NCBI GenBank assembly: GCA_964423665.1
Contig: CAYRFX010000057.1
Span: 1 to 14,787, forward strand
Length of the DNA: 14,787 nt
Origin: HGM04593 sp964423665
GTDB lineage: Bacteria; Bacteroidota; Bacteroidia; Bacteroidales; Bacteroidaceae
Direction of reading: 5' to 3'
In this document: one piece after another, positions 1 through 7,162 of the stretch
Layout of the letters: the number at the start of each line of letters is the position of its first letter
Position numbering within the stretch: the first letter of the stretch is position 1
The notes under the pieces: model-generated
Told to the model about the DNA's origin: nothing
The model's input: the letters and a program-made list of their open reading frames with translations, nothing else
Database searches by the model: none
Made by a program: the position numbers and the translations under genes

Positions 1-211
1 CAGGGGTGCGTTTTGCGGGGTTTGCTCCATCTACGGTAATTTCTCCCTCCTTGCTCCTCTCAATACCGCAAATAAGTTTCATCATTGTTGTTTTTCCTGC
101 ACCGTTAGGGCCTAAAAGACCATATATCTTTCCTTTCTCATATCGAGTGCTTGTCTCTTTGAGCACCTCTTTCTTGCCGTAGGCGAATGTTAAATTTTGA
201 ATTTGTATCAT
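1..211 (-). CDS. ABC transporter ATP-binding protein (N-terminal part, cut by window edge)
   Basis: This is the first 70 codons of an ABC-type ATPase, starting at ATG 209-211 and running off the left edge. The Walker A motif GPNGAGKTT lies at residues 34-42, after the usual N-terminal beta strands (MIQIQNLTFAYGKKEVL) and before the LICGIER segment. Only this part is visible, so the Q-loop, signature motif and Walker B cannot be checked. The short N-terminus and the 'YGKKEVLKETS' start resemble ATPases of bacterial ABC exporters paired with a separate permease; the substrate cannot be read. The gene has its own promoter (237-267) and is separated from mtgA by about 200 bp, so it probably begins a new transcription unit. 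Confidence 0.9.
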   Translation of the reverse strand, partial: MIQIQNLTFAYGKKEVLKETSTRYEKGKIYGLLGPNGAGKTTMMKLICGIERSKEGEITVDGANPAKRTP

Positions 212-236
212 AGTGTATTAGTTTATTAGTACACCG

Positions 237-267
237 CAAAGATATGTGCTTTATTTTATATGGCAAA
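237..267 (-). promoter_or_regulatory. Bacteroidota-type promoter of the ABC ATPase gene
   Basis: On the minus strand a -7 box TATCTTTG (237-244) matches TAnnTTTG perfectly. A -33 TTTG (264-267) lies 19 bp further upstream, the spacing known for the Bacteroidota primary sigma factor. The ATG at 211 would follow a leader of about 20 nt. This is the only promoter in the window where I find both boxes at correct spacing. Confidence 0.75.
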
Positions 268-290
268 ATTTTTGGCAGATATTTTTCAGT

Positions 291-338
291 GAAAAAATAA
301 TGGGGCTGTGTCAAAATGCAATATTTGGCATAGCCTCA
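291..338 (-). terminator. Hairpin with T-tract downstream of mtgA (imperfect terminator)
   Basis: Arms 301-315 and 324-338 pair around an 8-nt loop. On the minus strand the hairpin is followed by TTATTTTTT (292-300), which fits a rho-independent terminator for the operon ending with mtgA at 408. However, three positions are A-C mismatches in minus-strand RNA but G-U pairs in plus-strand RNA, so the fold is better on the strand that has no gene. Termination is therefore plausible but not certain. Confidence 0.4.
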
Positions 339-407
339 TTAGGTGGTTTGTTAATTATGACACGCCGCCAAAATTGGAGCGATTGTATATAATAATAAGA
401 GCGCGCG

Positions 408-1076
408 TTATTTATCATATTCCACTTTCCATACGTTTTGCATGTTTTTTAGAATAACCTTCTGGCGTTTAAGCATATAGCTCGATGGTTTTTTGGAACT
501 GAAACGGCGGGGATTGGGCAATGTGGCGGCTATTAGCGCGCACTGCTTGCGCGTGAGTTTGGCAGGTGTTGTCTTGAAGTGGAACTTTGCCACTGCTGCT
601 GCACCATATATGCCGTCGCCCATCTCTATGCAGTTGAGATATACCTCCATTATACGCTTTTTGCCCCATATCAATTCTATGAGCACGGTAAAATATGCTT
701 CAAGTCCCTTGCGCAGCCACGACCGCCCGTTCCACAGAAAAACATTCTTTGCTGTCTGTTGGCTGATGGTGCTTGCCCCGCGCAGTTTTTTACCTTTTTC
801 TGCCTCCTTGCGGGCAATTTTTATCTGCTCGAAATCGAACCCGTTGTGGCTGGTAAAGAGATTATCTTCCGATGCTACCACGGCGAGTGCAAGGTCTGGG
901 GTAATCTTTTCTATCGGTGTCCACTCATAGTGCATGGGAGCATCTTCGCTCCAATAGCGAGAGAGCATAAGCGGGGTGGCGGGTGGTGGCACGAACTTGT
1001 ATAAAACAACTATTGCAATGCTTGCGATTATAAGTGCAAGCATTGCAATAAGTATTATTTTAAGTACCCGTTTCAC
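408..1076 (-). CDS. mtgA: Monofunctional biosynthetic peptidoglycan transglycosylase MtgA
   Basis: This GT51 glycosyltransferase polymerises lipid II into glycan strands on the outer face of the inner membrane. It has 222 residues, the usual size for the monofunctional class, and no transpeptidase domain. A single membrane anchor spans about residues 5-27. The catalytic glutamate motif ASEDNLFTSHNGFD is at 68-81 (E70). RGASTISQQTAKNVFL (99-114) and the RIMEVYLNCIEMGDGIYG block (141-158) are the other GT51 signatures. The start is GTG at 1074-1076, placed immediately after the TAG stop of the upstream gene (1077-1079) with no base between, which suggests translational coupling. It is the last gene of the fabD-amylase-DUF4919-mtgA operon. 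Confidence 0.93.
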   Translation of the reverse strand: MKRVLKIILIAMLALIIASIAIVVLYKFVPPPATPLMLSRYWSEDAPMHYEWTPIEKITPDLALAVVASEDNLFTSHNGFDFEQIKIARKEAEKGKKLRGASTISQQTAKNVFLWNGRSWLRKGLEAYFTVLIELIWGKKRIMEVYLNCIEMGDGIYGAAAVAKFHFKTTPAKLTRKQCALIAATLPNPRRFSSKKPSSYMLKRQKVILKNMQNVWKVEYDK

Positions 1077-1739
1077 CTACTTTATGCTTTTTGCAGTGTG
1101 TGAGAGGTAACGGCTCACGTCGATATATACACGGCGCGACTGGAATTTCTCTGTGGGCTCAATGCTTATGATGTTGCACAGGGTTTGCGTGTCGAGGTGG
1201 CGCGATACAACCTTCTCTACATCTAATTTGCCATAGAGAATGTGGTCCTGGTCATCGGGGCATATTACGCGGAAAGGGGTGTTGCTGCTCTTGCCGTCGC
1301 CGATGGTGGTAATCATATCGAGTATTCCAAGGTATTTCTTGAGGTATGAGTTTGTCTCATCTTCGGGCTTTATAAGTTCCTCGGCTGCACGCCATGCATA
1401 GAAGAGGGCGTTAAGGCTCACGGGGTTATACTCGAGAATCTTTTTTGCAGTCTCATACTGTTCCATCAGCTTTCCCTCGGCTGCATAGCTCTTGAGTGCT
1501 TCCTCGTTCTTGTCGTTGCCACCGTTGTATGTGGGGAGGAACGACTGTCCGTAATAGATGAGCGCATAGTCATCAATGCGTATAAGAGGGTCGCTGTTAA
1601 GATACACATTAAGAATATCGTTGTAATACTCTTTCTCGTTTTCTACAATATCCTTGATGGTCTTGTAGTCGAGCTGCGATTGCGCATTTGCAAATAGAGT
1701 GGCAACCAACAGTGCTGCCAATGTTACAATCTTTTTCAT
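1077..1739 (-). CDS. Secreted protein of a Bacteroidota-restricted family (probably DUF4919)
   Basis: The protein has 220 residues from ATG 1737-1739. A TTG four codons upstream is also in frame, but the ATG gives a textbook signal peptide (MKKIVTLAALLVATLFANA, cleavage before QSQ). There is no lipobox cysteine, so it should be a soluble periplasmic or outer-face protein. The mature part is alpha-helical looking and carries YALIYYGQSF and YNPVSLNALFYAWRAAEELIKP, the latter like a tetratricopeptide-type helix pair. From memory the sequence resembles DUF4919 proteins of Bacteroides; no enzymatic motif is visible and the function is unknown. The start lies 1 bp after the amylase stop and its own stop abuts the mtgA start, so it is co-transcribed with both. 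Confidence 0.8.
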   Translation of the reverse strand: MKKIVTLAALLVATLFANAQSQLDYKTIKDIVENEKEYYNDILNVYLNSDPLIRIDDYALIYYGQSFLPTYNGGNDKNEEALKSYAAEGKLMEQYETAKKILEYNPVSLNALFYAWRAAEELIKPEDETNSYLKKYLGILDMITTIGDGKSSNTPFRVICPDDQDHILYGKLDVEKVVSRHLDTQTLCNIISIEPTEKFQSRRVYIDVSRYLSHTAKSIK

Positions 1740-1740
1740 T

Positions 1741-3426
1741 TTATTTGTCAATTTTTATTATTACTCCGCTGTTCGCAGGAACGGTTACGGATATCTTTTC
1801 TGCCGAATTGAGCGTGATGCTCATCTTCTCTCCCGTGAGCAGCTCTGTGGCTTTTGTCTTCTTATTGCTGCTCGACAGTCCAAAATATGCGTATGCCTCC
1901 TCGGGGATAGTAACCTCGCACTCGCGTGTTGCATCGCTGAAGTTGGTTACAATGAGCAGCAACTCATTTTCGCTGCCGCGGAGGAACGAATATATGTGGT
2001 TGCTGTTGTATGTCTCGCAGTAAGGGTTGGCATACTGTAAATCGTAAAACTCACCATTCTGCAGTGCCTCGCTGCTGTTGCAAAGTTTCAACAGCTTTGC
2101 ATAGAATGCCTGCAACTCTTTCTCCTCGGGGGTGAGCAGGGTGGTGTCGTAGTTGCCCTCGCCCTTCCAACGGCGCAAAGTATCCACGCTCCAATAATCG
2201 AATATCGTTGTGCGCCCATCAACACCGCTGTAACCCTCCTTGTCCATGCCTCGCTCGCCGAGTTCTTGCCCGGCGTATAGCATGAAGGGTTGCTTGCCAA
2301 TGGCTACCGATACTATCAATGCTGCAAGCGCGCGTTCTGCTCTTGTTGCAAAGAAGTCCGATGCAATGCGTTGCTCATCGTGGTTCTCCAGGAATGTGAG
2401 CATGTTACCGCGTATGTCTGCAGTCTGTTGCAGGGCGTATGTTATGTTGCTTGCCGATGTTTGTCCGCTCATTACCGATTTCAGCGTGTCGTATAATCCC
2501 ACTTTGTCGTATAAATAATCAAAACAACCATTTTTTATAAATGTTCGGTAGATGTGTGGCTGATATATCTCGCCTATGAAAATCATATCAGGGTACTCTG
2601 CCTTTATTTTGGGTAGTGCCCACTGCCAGAATTCAACAGGTGTCATCTCAATCATGTCGCAACGGAAACCATCAACCCCCTGCTTTGCCCAATATTGCAG
2701 AATCTTAAGCATCTTCACCCAGGTGTTGGGCACGGGCGAGAATTGTCTGTAGCCACCGCGATAATCAATGCCATAGTTCAGTTTCACGGTGTCGTACCAA
2801 TCGTTACGCGAGGGGCTGCCGAAGCAGTCGTTGCCGGTTGCGCGCAAGGGGCTCTCGTTGTAAGGCTCGGGGGCGCAATCCTGTGCGTCGATGTTGCAGC
2901 CATACGACTGCTCGCCTAAATAATAGAAATTGTTGTGCCCCACAAAGAATGCACCTTTATCGTCGTGCTCGCCAAAATCAAAAGTGCCGGCAGGGCGGTT
3001 GTCGCTCTTGTAGTGGCGTGCCACATGGTTGGGGATAAAGTCCATTATCACCTTCATGCCGGCTTTGTGTGTGCGGGCAACAAGGTCGCGGAACTCGTCA
3101 CGGCGTTTCTCCACGTTCACAGCGAGGTCGGGGTCGCAGTCGTAGTAGTCTTTGATGGCATAGGGCGAGCCTGCCTCTCCCTTCACGGTGGCGGGATGGG
3201 TGTTCTCAATGCCATACTTGCTGTAATCGGTGCGGGTGGTGTGTTCTATGATACCGGTGTACCACACATGGGTAACCCCGAGCTCGCGTATCGCGCGCAG
3301 GGCTTTGGCGGTTATATCGTTAAACTTTCCGCAACCGTTTTGTTCTATTGTGCCGCCCGCAACGCAGCTTGCGTTGCTGTTGCCAAAGAGGCGAGGCAGT
3401 AATTGATATACTATTATGCGTGACAT
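1741..3426 (-). CDS. Cytoplasmic GH13 alpha-amylase family glycosidase
   Basis: The protein is a 561-residue (beta/alpha)8 glycoside hydrolase acting on alpha-glucans. All four GH13 regions are intact: region I DFIPNH (129-134), region II GFRCD with nucleophile D257, region III FIGEIY with acid/base E286, and region IV LENHDEQR with D350. A C-terminal all-beta domain (about 465-561, IYSFLRG... to VIIKIDK) follows the barrel. There is no signal peptide, so it should act inside the cell, for example on stored glycogen or imported oligosaccharides rather than as a surface Sus-type amylase. No SusC/SusD genes are nearby. The ATG overlaps the last 13 bp of fabD in another frame, so the two are translationally linked. 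Whether it hydrolyses or transfers glucan cannot be told from sequence alone. Confidence 0.92.
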   Translation of the reverse strand: MSRIIVYQLLPRLFGNSNASCVAGGTIEQNGCGKFNDITAKALRAIRELGVTHVWYTGIIEHTTRTDYSKYGIENTHPATVKGEAGSPYAIKDYYDCDPDLAVNVEKRRDEFRDLVARTHKAGMKVIMDFIPNHVARHYKSDNRPAGTFDFGEHDDKGAFFVGHNNFYYLGEQSYGCNIDAQDCAPEPYNESPLRATGNDCFGSPSRNDWYDTVKLNYGIDYRGGYRQFSPVPNTWVKMLKILQYWAKQGVDGFRCDMIEMTPVEFWQWALPKIKAEYPDMIFIGEIYQPHIYRTFIKNGCFDYLYDKVGLYDTLKSVMSGQTSASNITYALQQTADIRGNMLTFLENHDEQRIASDFFATRAERALAALIVSVAIGKQPFMLYAGQELGERGMDKEGYSGVDGRTTIFDYWSVDTLRRWKGEGNYDTTLLTPEEKELQAFYAKLLKLCNSSEALQNGEFYDLQYANPYCETYNSNHIYSFLRGSENELLLIVTNFSDATRECEVTIPEEAYAYFGLSSSNKKTKATELLTGEKMSITLNSAEKISVTVPANSGVIIKIDK

Positions 3427-4313
3427 AGTTCTATGTTTTCGGCACCTGTGACAGGTGTAATTTTCTTAATCATTCCTTGCAGAACTGCTCCTGGACCACA
3501 TTCGGTGAAGGTGGTTGCTCCATCGGCAATCATCTGTTGCACCGACGCTGTCCAGCGCACGGGCGATGTGAGTTGTGCAATGAGGTTATGTTTAATCTCT
3601 TCGGGCGAGGTGTGTGGCTTTGCATCTACATTCTGATATACGGGGCACTTGGGTGCATTGAATGTGGTAGCTATTATGGCAGCCTCCAACTCCTCTTGTG
3701 CCGGTTGCATGAAAGGGGAGTGGAATGCACCGCTCACCGCGAGTGGCAATGCACGTTTCGCTCCGGCAGCCTTCATTGCCTCGCAAGCCTTTTCAATACC
3801 CTCGGCATCGCCCGAAATTACAATCTGCCCGGGGCAGTTGTAATTTGCGGCAACCACCGTGTAACCATTTGCACTCACCTCTTTGCAGATGCTTTCTACC
3901 TGCTCATCGGCAAGACCGAGGATTGCTGCCATTGTGGATTTTTGCATTTCGCACGCCTTTTGCATGGCAAGTGCGCGTTTATATACAAGTTTAAGACCAT
4001 CTTCAAAGGTGAGTGCTCCTGCGGCGGTGAGTGCCGAGAACTCTCCAAGCGAGTGTCCTGCTACCATCTCGGGCGCAAATTCGTCGCCCATGGCAAGTGC
4101 CGAAACAACCGAGTGAATGAACACTGCGGGTTGTGTAACCTTTGTCTGTTTCAGCTCTTCATCGCTTCCTTCAAACATTATGTCTGTTATTCTGAATCCT
4201 AAAATTTCGTTTGCTTTTTCAAAAAGTTCCTTTGCCAGCGGGTTACTATCGTACAGCTCTTTTCCCATTCCTGTAAATTGAGCTCCCTGCCCGGGAAATA
4301 CAAATGCTTTCAT
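3414..4313 (-). CDS. fabD: Malonyl-CoA:acyl carrier protein transacylase
   Basis: FabD moves malonyl groups from CoA to ACP, the first committed step supplying fatty acid elongation in the cytoplasm. From ATG 4311-4313 the protein is 299 residues, close to the 309 of E. coli. The open frame extends 47 codons further upstream, but that extension is lysine/isoleucine rich, unlike the family, and covers the promoter; MKAFVFPGQGAQ is the family's usual N-terminus. Landmarks: GQGAQ at 8-12, catalytic serine S88 in GHSLGE, R113, and catalytic H198 in GAFHSP. It is the first gene of a four-gene operon, an unusual set of neighbours since it is not clustered with other fab genes here. Confidence 0.96.
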   Translation of the reverse strand: MKAFVFPGQGAQFTGMGKELYDSNPLAKELFEKANEILGFRITDIMFEGSDEELKQTKVTQPAVFIHSVVSALAMGDEFAPEMVAGHSLGEFSALTAAGALTFEDGLKLVYKRALAMQKACEMQKSTMAAILGLADEQVESICKEVSANGYTVVAANYNCPGQIVISGDAEGIEKACEAMKAAGAKRALPLAVSGAFHSPFMQPAQEELEAAIIATTFNAPKCPVYQNVDAKPHTSPEEIKHNLIAQLTSPVRWTASVQQMIADGATTFTECGPGAVLQGMIKKITPVTGAENIELCHA

Positions 4314-4379
4314 ATTATAAAATATTCTTTTCGTGTTTATATACTGCGAGTGCAGTCGATTTTTCGCAATAATAGATTG

Positions 4380-4387
4380 CAAAGATA
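4380..4387 (-). promoter_or_regulatory. -7 box of the fabD operon promoter
   Basis: The minus strand reads TATCTTTG here, a perfect TAnnTTTG match followed by CA. It lies 66 bp upstream of the fabD ATG. No TTTG is found at the -33 position; that region is GC-rich followed by A/T-rich tandem repeats at 4414-4433, which may substitute for it by binding an activator or the alpha subunit. Confidence 0.55.
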
Positions 4388-4413
4388 CTAATAATATATA
4401 TAATAGCGGGCTC

Positions 4414-4433
4414 TTTTTAGCAATTTTTAGCAA
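4414..4433. repeat. Two tandem copies of a 10-bp unit upstream of fabD
   Basis: TTTTTAGCAA occurs twice in immediate succession (4414-4423 and 4424-4433). A 10-bp period places both copies on the same DNA face. They lie about 27-46 bp upstream of the fabD -7 box, where an activator or UP-like element would sit. Confidence 0.6.
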
Positions 4434-4525
4434 TTTACGCCTTTCTCTCCCCATTTATTGGTGTTTTCAATAGCTGCAATAGAAAAAAATGAACAAAATA
4501 GATGGAGAAAGAATAAAAAGTGTAT

Positions 4526-4533
4526 TATTTTTG
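4526..4533 (+). promoter_or_regulatory. Candidate -7 box for the symporter gene
   Basis: TATTTTTG matches TAnnTTTG and lies 67 bp before the ATG of the symporter. No TTTG is visible 19-21 bp upstream. The region is A/T-rich, so a chance match is possible. Confidence 0.35.
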
Positions 4534-4600
4534 CAATAATTTGCGAAAATACTTCGTGGATTTTAGGGGAAATTTATTAACTAATCAAAATATCTAATTT

Positions 4601-6097
4601 ATGTTTAAAAGTTTTCAGGGATTCAATATCTTGGAAAAAATCCAGAAAGATAAATCCCATAAAAGAGAAAGAAAGTTGCCGTTGGCAACCCTTAAACTCA
4701 TTCTCATTGTTGCTGTAACCATGGTTGTGGCGTTGTTGCCCACAGAAACTTTTCATCAGATTGGGCTCGAGGGCTTGACTGTTGTTCACCAGCGCATTAT
4801 CTCTTTGTTTGTGTTTGCTGCACTTATGTGGCTCACAGAGACAATGCCCTCATGGGTAACTTCAATGATTGTTGTAACCGTGATGCTGTTCACTGTTTCG
4901 ACGAGTGCATTCAGTTTCTTGCGCCCCGAGGGTGATGCAGGTCTTGTTCCTTTCAAGAGTATTTTCGCTTGTTTCTCAAACCCCACCATCATGCTGTTTA
5001 TCGGTGGATTTGTTCTTGCGATTGGTCTTACAAAGGTGAAGCTCGATGTTGCTCTTGCCCGTGTGCTGTTGAAACCCTTTGGTACAAAGTCTGAGACTGT
5101 GCTGTTTGGTTTTCTAATGGTAACAGCTATTTTCTCGGCTTTTGTGAGCAACACTGCAACCGCAGCCATGATGCTTGCCTTCCTCACACCTGTGTTGCGC
5201 TCATTGCCAGCCGATGGTAAAGGTCGCATTGCTCTTGCGCTTGCAATTCCCGTGGGTGCCAACCTTGGCGGTATGATGACACCCATCGGTACCCCTCCCA
5301 ACATGATTGCACTCGATTATCTTGCATCGCAGGGTATGGGCATCAGCTTTGTTGATTGGACAATAAAGATGGCTCCCTTTGTTATTGTGCTCATCGTGCT
5401 TTCTTGGTTGCTGTTGTGCTTCCTCTTCCCATTCAAACAGAAGAATATCAAGATTGAGATTGAGGGCGAGATAAACTGGAACTACCAGACCTGGTCGGTG
5501 GTTATTGCGTTTGCCCTCACAATATTTATGTGGATGTTCGGTACAGATTTGTGGGGCATCGATACAAATGTTGTAGCAATGATTCCTATTGCAATATTCT
5601 GTGCAACCGGTGTTCTCACACGCCGCGACCTTGAAGAAATCAACTGGAGCGTGTTGTGGATGGTTGCCGGTGGTTTTGCTCTTGGTGTTGCGCTCAACTA
5701 TGGTGGCGAGGGCTCTTTGAGCAGCCTCATTGTACGTTCAGTTCCTTTCGACAACTTCTCACCCATTATGGTTATGATTCTTGCAGGTCTCATCTGCTTT
5801 GCATTCTCAAACTTCATCTCTCACTCTGCGGCTACCTCTCTGTTGGTTCCCGTGCTTGGTGTGGTTGCAAGCGGCTTGGGTACAGCACTCGATGGTGTTG
5901 GTGGTCCTCAAGCAATGTTGGTTGGTATCGCCATTGCATCTTCGGTGTCAATGATTCTTCCCATCAGTACTCCTCCCAATGCTATCGCTCACTCAACCGG
6001 CTTCATAGAGCAGAAGGATATGATGAAGGTGGGTATTGCCATCGGTATTATGGGACTTGTTCTTGGATATGCAATGCTTATATTTATTGGATTCTAA
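4601..6097 (+). CDS. DASS/SLC13-family sodium-coupled anion symporter
   Basis: This is a 498-residue inner-membrane protein of the divalent anion:Na+ symporter family, which imports dicarboxylates, citrate or sulfate-type anions. It begins with a charged cytoplasmic N-terminus (about 1-30) and then has many hydrophobic segments in two inverted repeats. The first repeat contains SNT (183-185) followed by TPIGTPPN (227-234). The second contains SHS (407-409) where SNT is expected, followed by LPISTPPN (453-460). In characterised members the two SNT motifs bind substrate carboxylates and Na+, so the altered second copy leaves substrate uncertain. The ATG at 4601 has no Shine-Dalgarno sequence, only an A/T-rich leader. 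It is divergent from fabD and ends 52 bp before a strong hairpin. Confidence 0.93.
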   Translation: MFKSFQGFNILEKIQKDKSHKRERKLPLATLKLILIVAVTMVVALLPTETFHQIGLEGLTVVHQRIISLFVFAALMWLTETMPSWVTSMIVVTVMLFTVSTSAFSFLRPEGDAGLVPFKSIFACFSNPTIMLFIGGFVLAIGLTKVKLDVALARVLLKPFGTKSETVLFGFLMVTAIFSAFVSNTATAAMMLAFLTPVLRSLPADGKGRIALALAIPVGANLGGMMTPIGTPPNMIALDYLASQGMGISFVDWTIKMAPFVIVLIVLSWLLLCFLFPFKQKNIKIEIEGEINWNYQTWSVVIAFALTIFMWMFGTDLWGIDTNVVAMIPIAIFCATGVLTRRDLEEINWSVLWMVAGGFALGVALNYGGEGSLSSLIVRSVPFDNFSPIMVMILAGLICFAFSNFISHSAATSLLVPVLGVVASGLGTALDGVGGPQAMLVGIAIASSVSMILPISTPPNAIAHSTGFIEQKDMMKVGIAIGIMGLVLGYAMLIFIGF

Positions 6098-6148
6098 GAA
6101 ACTGTTTGAATTTCTAAAAAGAACAGGATTTATTCCTAAATAGCAGTT

Positions 6149-6205
6149 CCGGCTCACAAATGGTTAAAATTTCAAAGAACTTAACCATTTTGTGAGCCGG
6201 ATTTC
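6149..6205 (+). terminator. Strong rho-independent terminator after the symporter gene
   Basis: The arms are 6149-6167 (CCGGCTCACAAATGGTTAA) and 6181-6200, pairing over 19 bp with one bulged base, loop of 13 nt, followed by ATTTCTT. It separates the symporter from the LysR gene. The LysR -7 box begins only 7 bp after the stem, so termination and LysR initiation are physically adjacent. Confidence 0.8.
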
Positions 6206-6206
6206 T

Positions 6207-6214
6207 TATCTTCG
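6207..6214 (+). promoter_or_regulatory. -7 box of the LysR gene promoter
   Basis: TATCTTCG differs at one base from TAnnTTTG and is followed by CAT, exactly as at the relA and DUF4301 promoters. The LysR ATG is 20 bp downstream, giving a short leader. A TTTG at 6189-6192 is only 14 bp upstream, too close for a standard -33 box. Confidence 0.5.
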
Positions 6215-6234
6215 CATCTGTCAATAGGAATACA

Positions 6235-7137
6235 ATGGAATTACGACAACTCAAATATTTTGTGAAGACTGCCGAGTATCTTAATTTCTCGGAAGCGGCA
6301 AAGCATCTGTATATTACGCAGAGCACTTTGTCGCAGCAGATTAAACAGCTGGAATATGAGCTGGGCTTTACACTCTTTCTGCGCAACAGCAGGCACATAT
6401 CCCTCACCGAGGCAGGCGAGGAGTTCTTGCCGTTTGCGCAGCGCACAATACTGGATGCCGAGGACGGCGTGCAGCGCCTTTATGACCTGCAACATGTGAA
6501 GGCGGGTACATTGCGCGTGGGGGTAACGTACAGCCTCAGCACAGTGCTCACCGAGGGGCTCACGAAATTCATGCACGAATATCCCGGTATCAAATTGGAG
6601 ATATGTTACAAAACCATGGCTGAACTCCTCGATTTATTGCGGGGGCGCAAGCTCGATTTTGTGTTGTCGTACAAACCGCTTGTAGATTCTCCCGAGATTG
6701 AATCCATGCCGCTTTTCGATAACACTCTTGCAGTGGTGGTGGATAATGAACACCCCCTCGCAAAGCGTTCCAATGTGGCGTTACACGAGTTGCAGAAATA
6801 TAATTTGGTGCTTCCATCTGTGGGTTTGCAGGCTCGCAGTATGTTCGACAAATTAATGGAAGGGAAAGATTTTTCACTCTCATCGAAGCTGGAACTTAAC
6901 GAAACGAATATTCTGTTGCAGGTAGTGGCAACGGGCAGCTATGCCACAATACTCTCCTCCTCGGCAGTCTTTGGCAACACTCGTTTCAAGGCGGTTCATA
7001 TCGATGAACCAGGCAACGTGATGCAAGCGTCGCTTATGAGCCTGCGCGGTGCATACCAAAAGGCGTCGGCAAGGGAGTTTATAAAAATTCTGCTCTCTAC
7101 CGATGCTGTGAAGCGTCGTTTGATGAATTGTTTTTAA
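6235..7137 (+). CDS. LysR-family transcriptional regulator
   Basis: The protein has 300 residues, the standard LysR length. The N-terminal winged helix-turn-helix spans about 1-60, with the hallmark MELRQLKYFVKTAEYLNFSEAA, then STLSQQIKQLE and SLTEAGEEFL. The coinducer-binding domain follows from about residue 90 (TLRVGVTYSLSTVLTEGLTKF). The region resembles the CynR/CysB/CbbR-type subset but the effector cannot be inferred. It follows the symporter on the same strand and leads into the thioesterase gene after 25 bp, so it probably forms an operon with that gene. Targets could be the symporter, the thioesterase or its own promoter. Confidence 0.92.
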   Translation: MELRQLKYFVKTAEYLNFSEAAKHLYITQSTLSQQIKQLEYELGFTLFLRNSRHISLTEAGEEFLPFAQRTILDAEDGVQRLYDLQHVKAGTLRVGVTYSLSTVLTEGLTKFMHEYPGIKLEICYKTMAELLDLLRGRKLDFVLSYKPLVDSPEIESMPLFDNTLAVVVDNEHPLAKRSNVALHELQKYNLVLPSVGLQARSMFDKLMEGKDFSLSSKLELNETNILLQVVATGSYATILSSSAVFGNTRFKAVHIDEPGNVMQASLMSLRGAYQKASAREFIKILLSTDAVKRRLMNCF

Positions 7138-7162
7138 TGAATTTATAATATATATATTGATT

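Noticed and set aside
1740..1751. TTG start for the DUF4919-type protein
   Set aside because: The ATG at 1737-1739 gives a standard signal peptide and avoids overlap with the amylase stop.
4314..4454. 47-codon N-terminal extension of FabD
   Set aside because: It is open but lysine/isoleucine rich, covers the -7 box and tandem repeats, and FabD family members start at MKAFVFPGQG.
6189..6192. TTTG as -33 box for the LysR gene
   Set aside because: Only 14 bp separate it from the -7 box and it lies inside the terminator stem.
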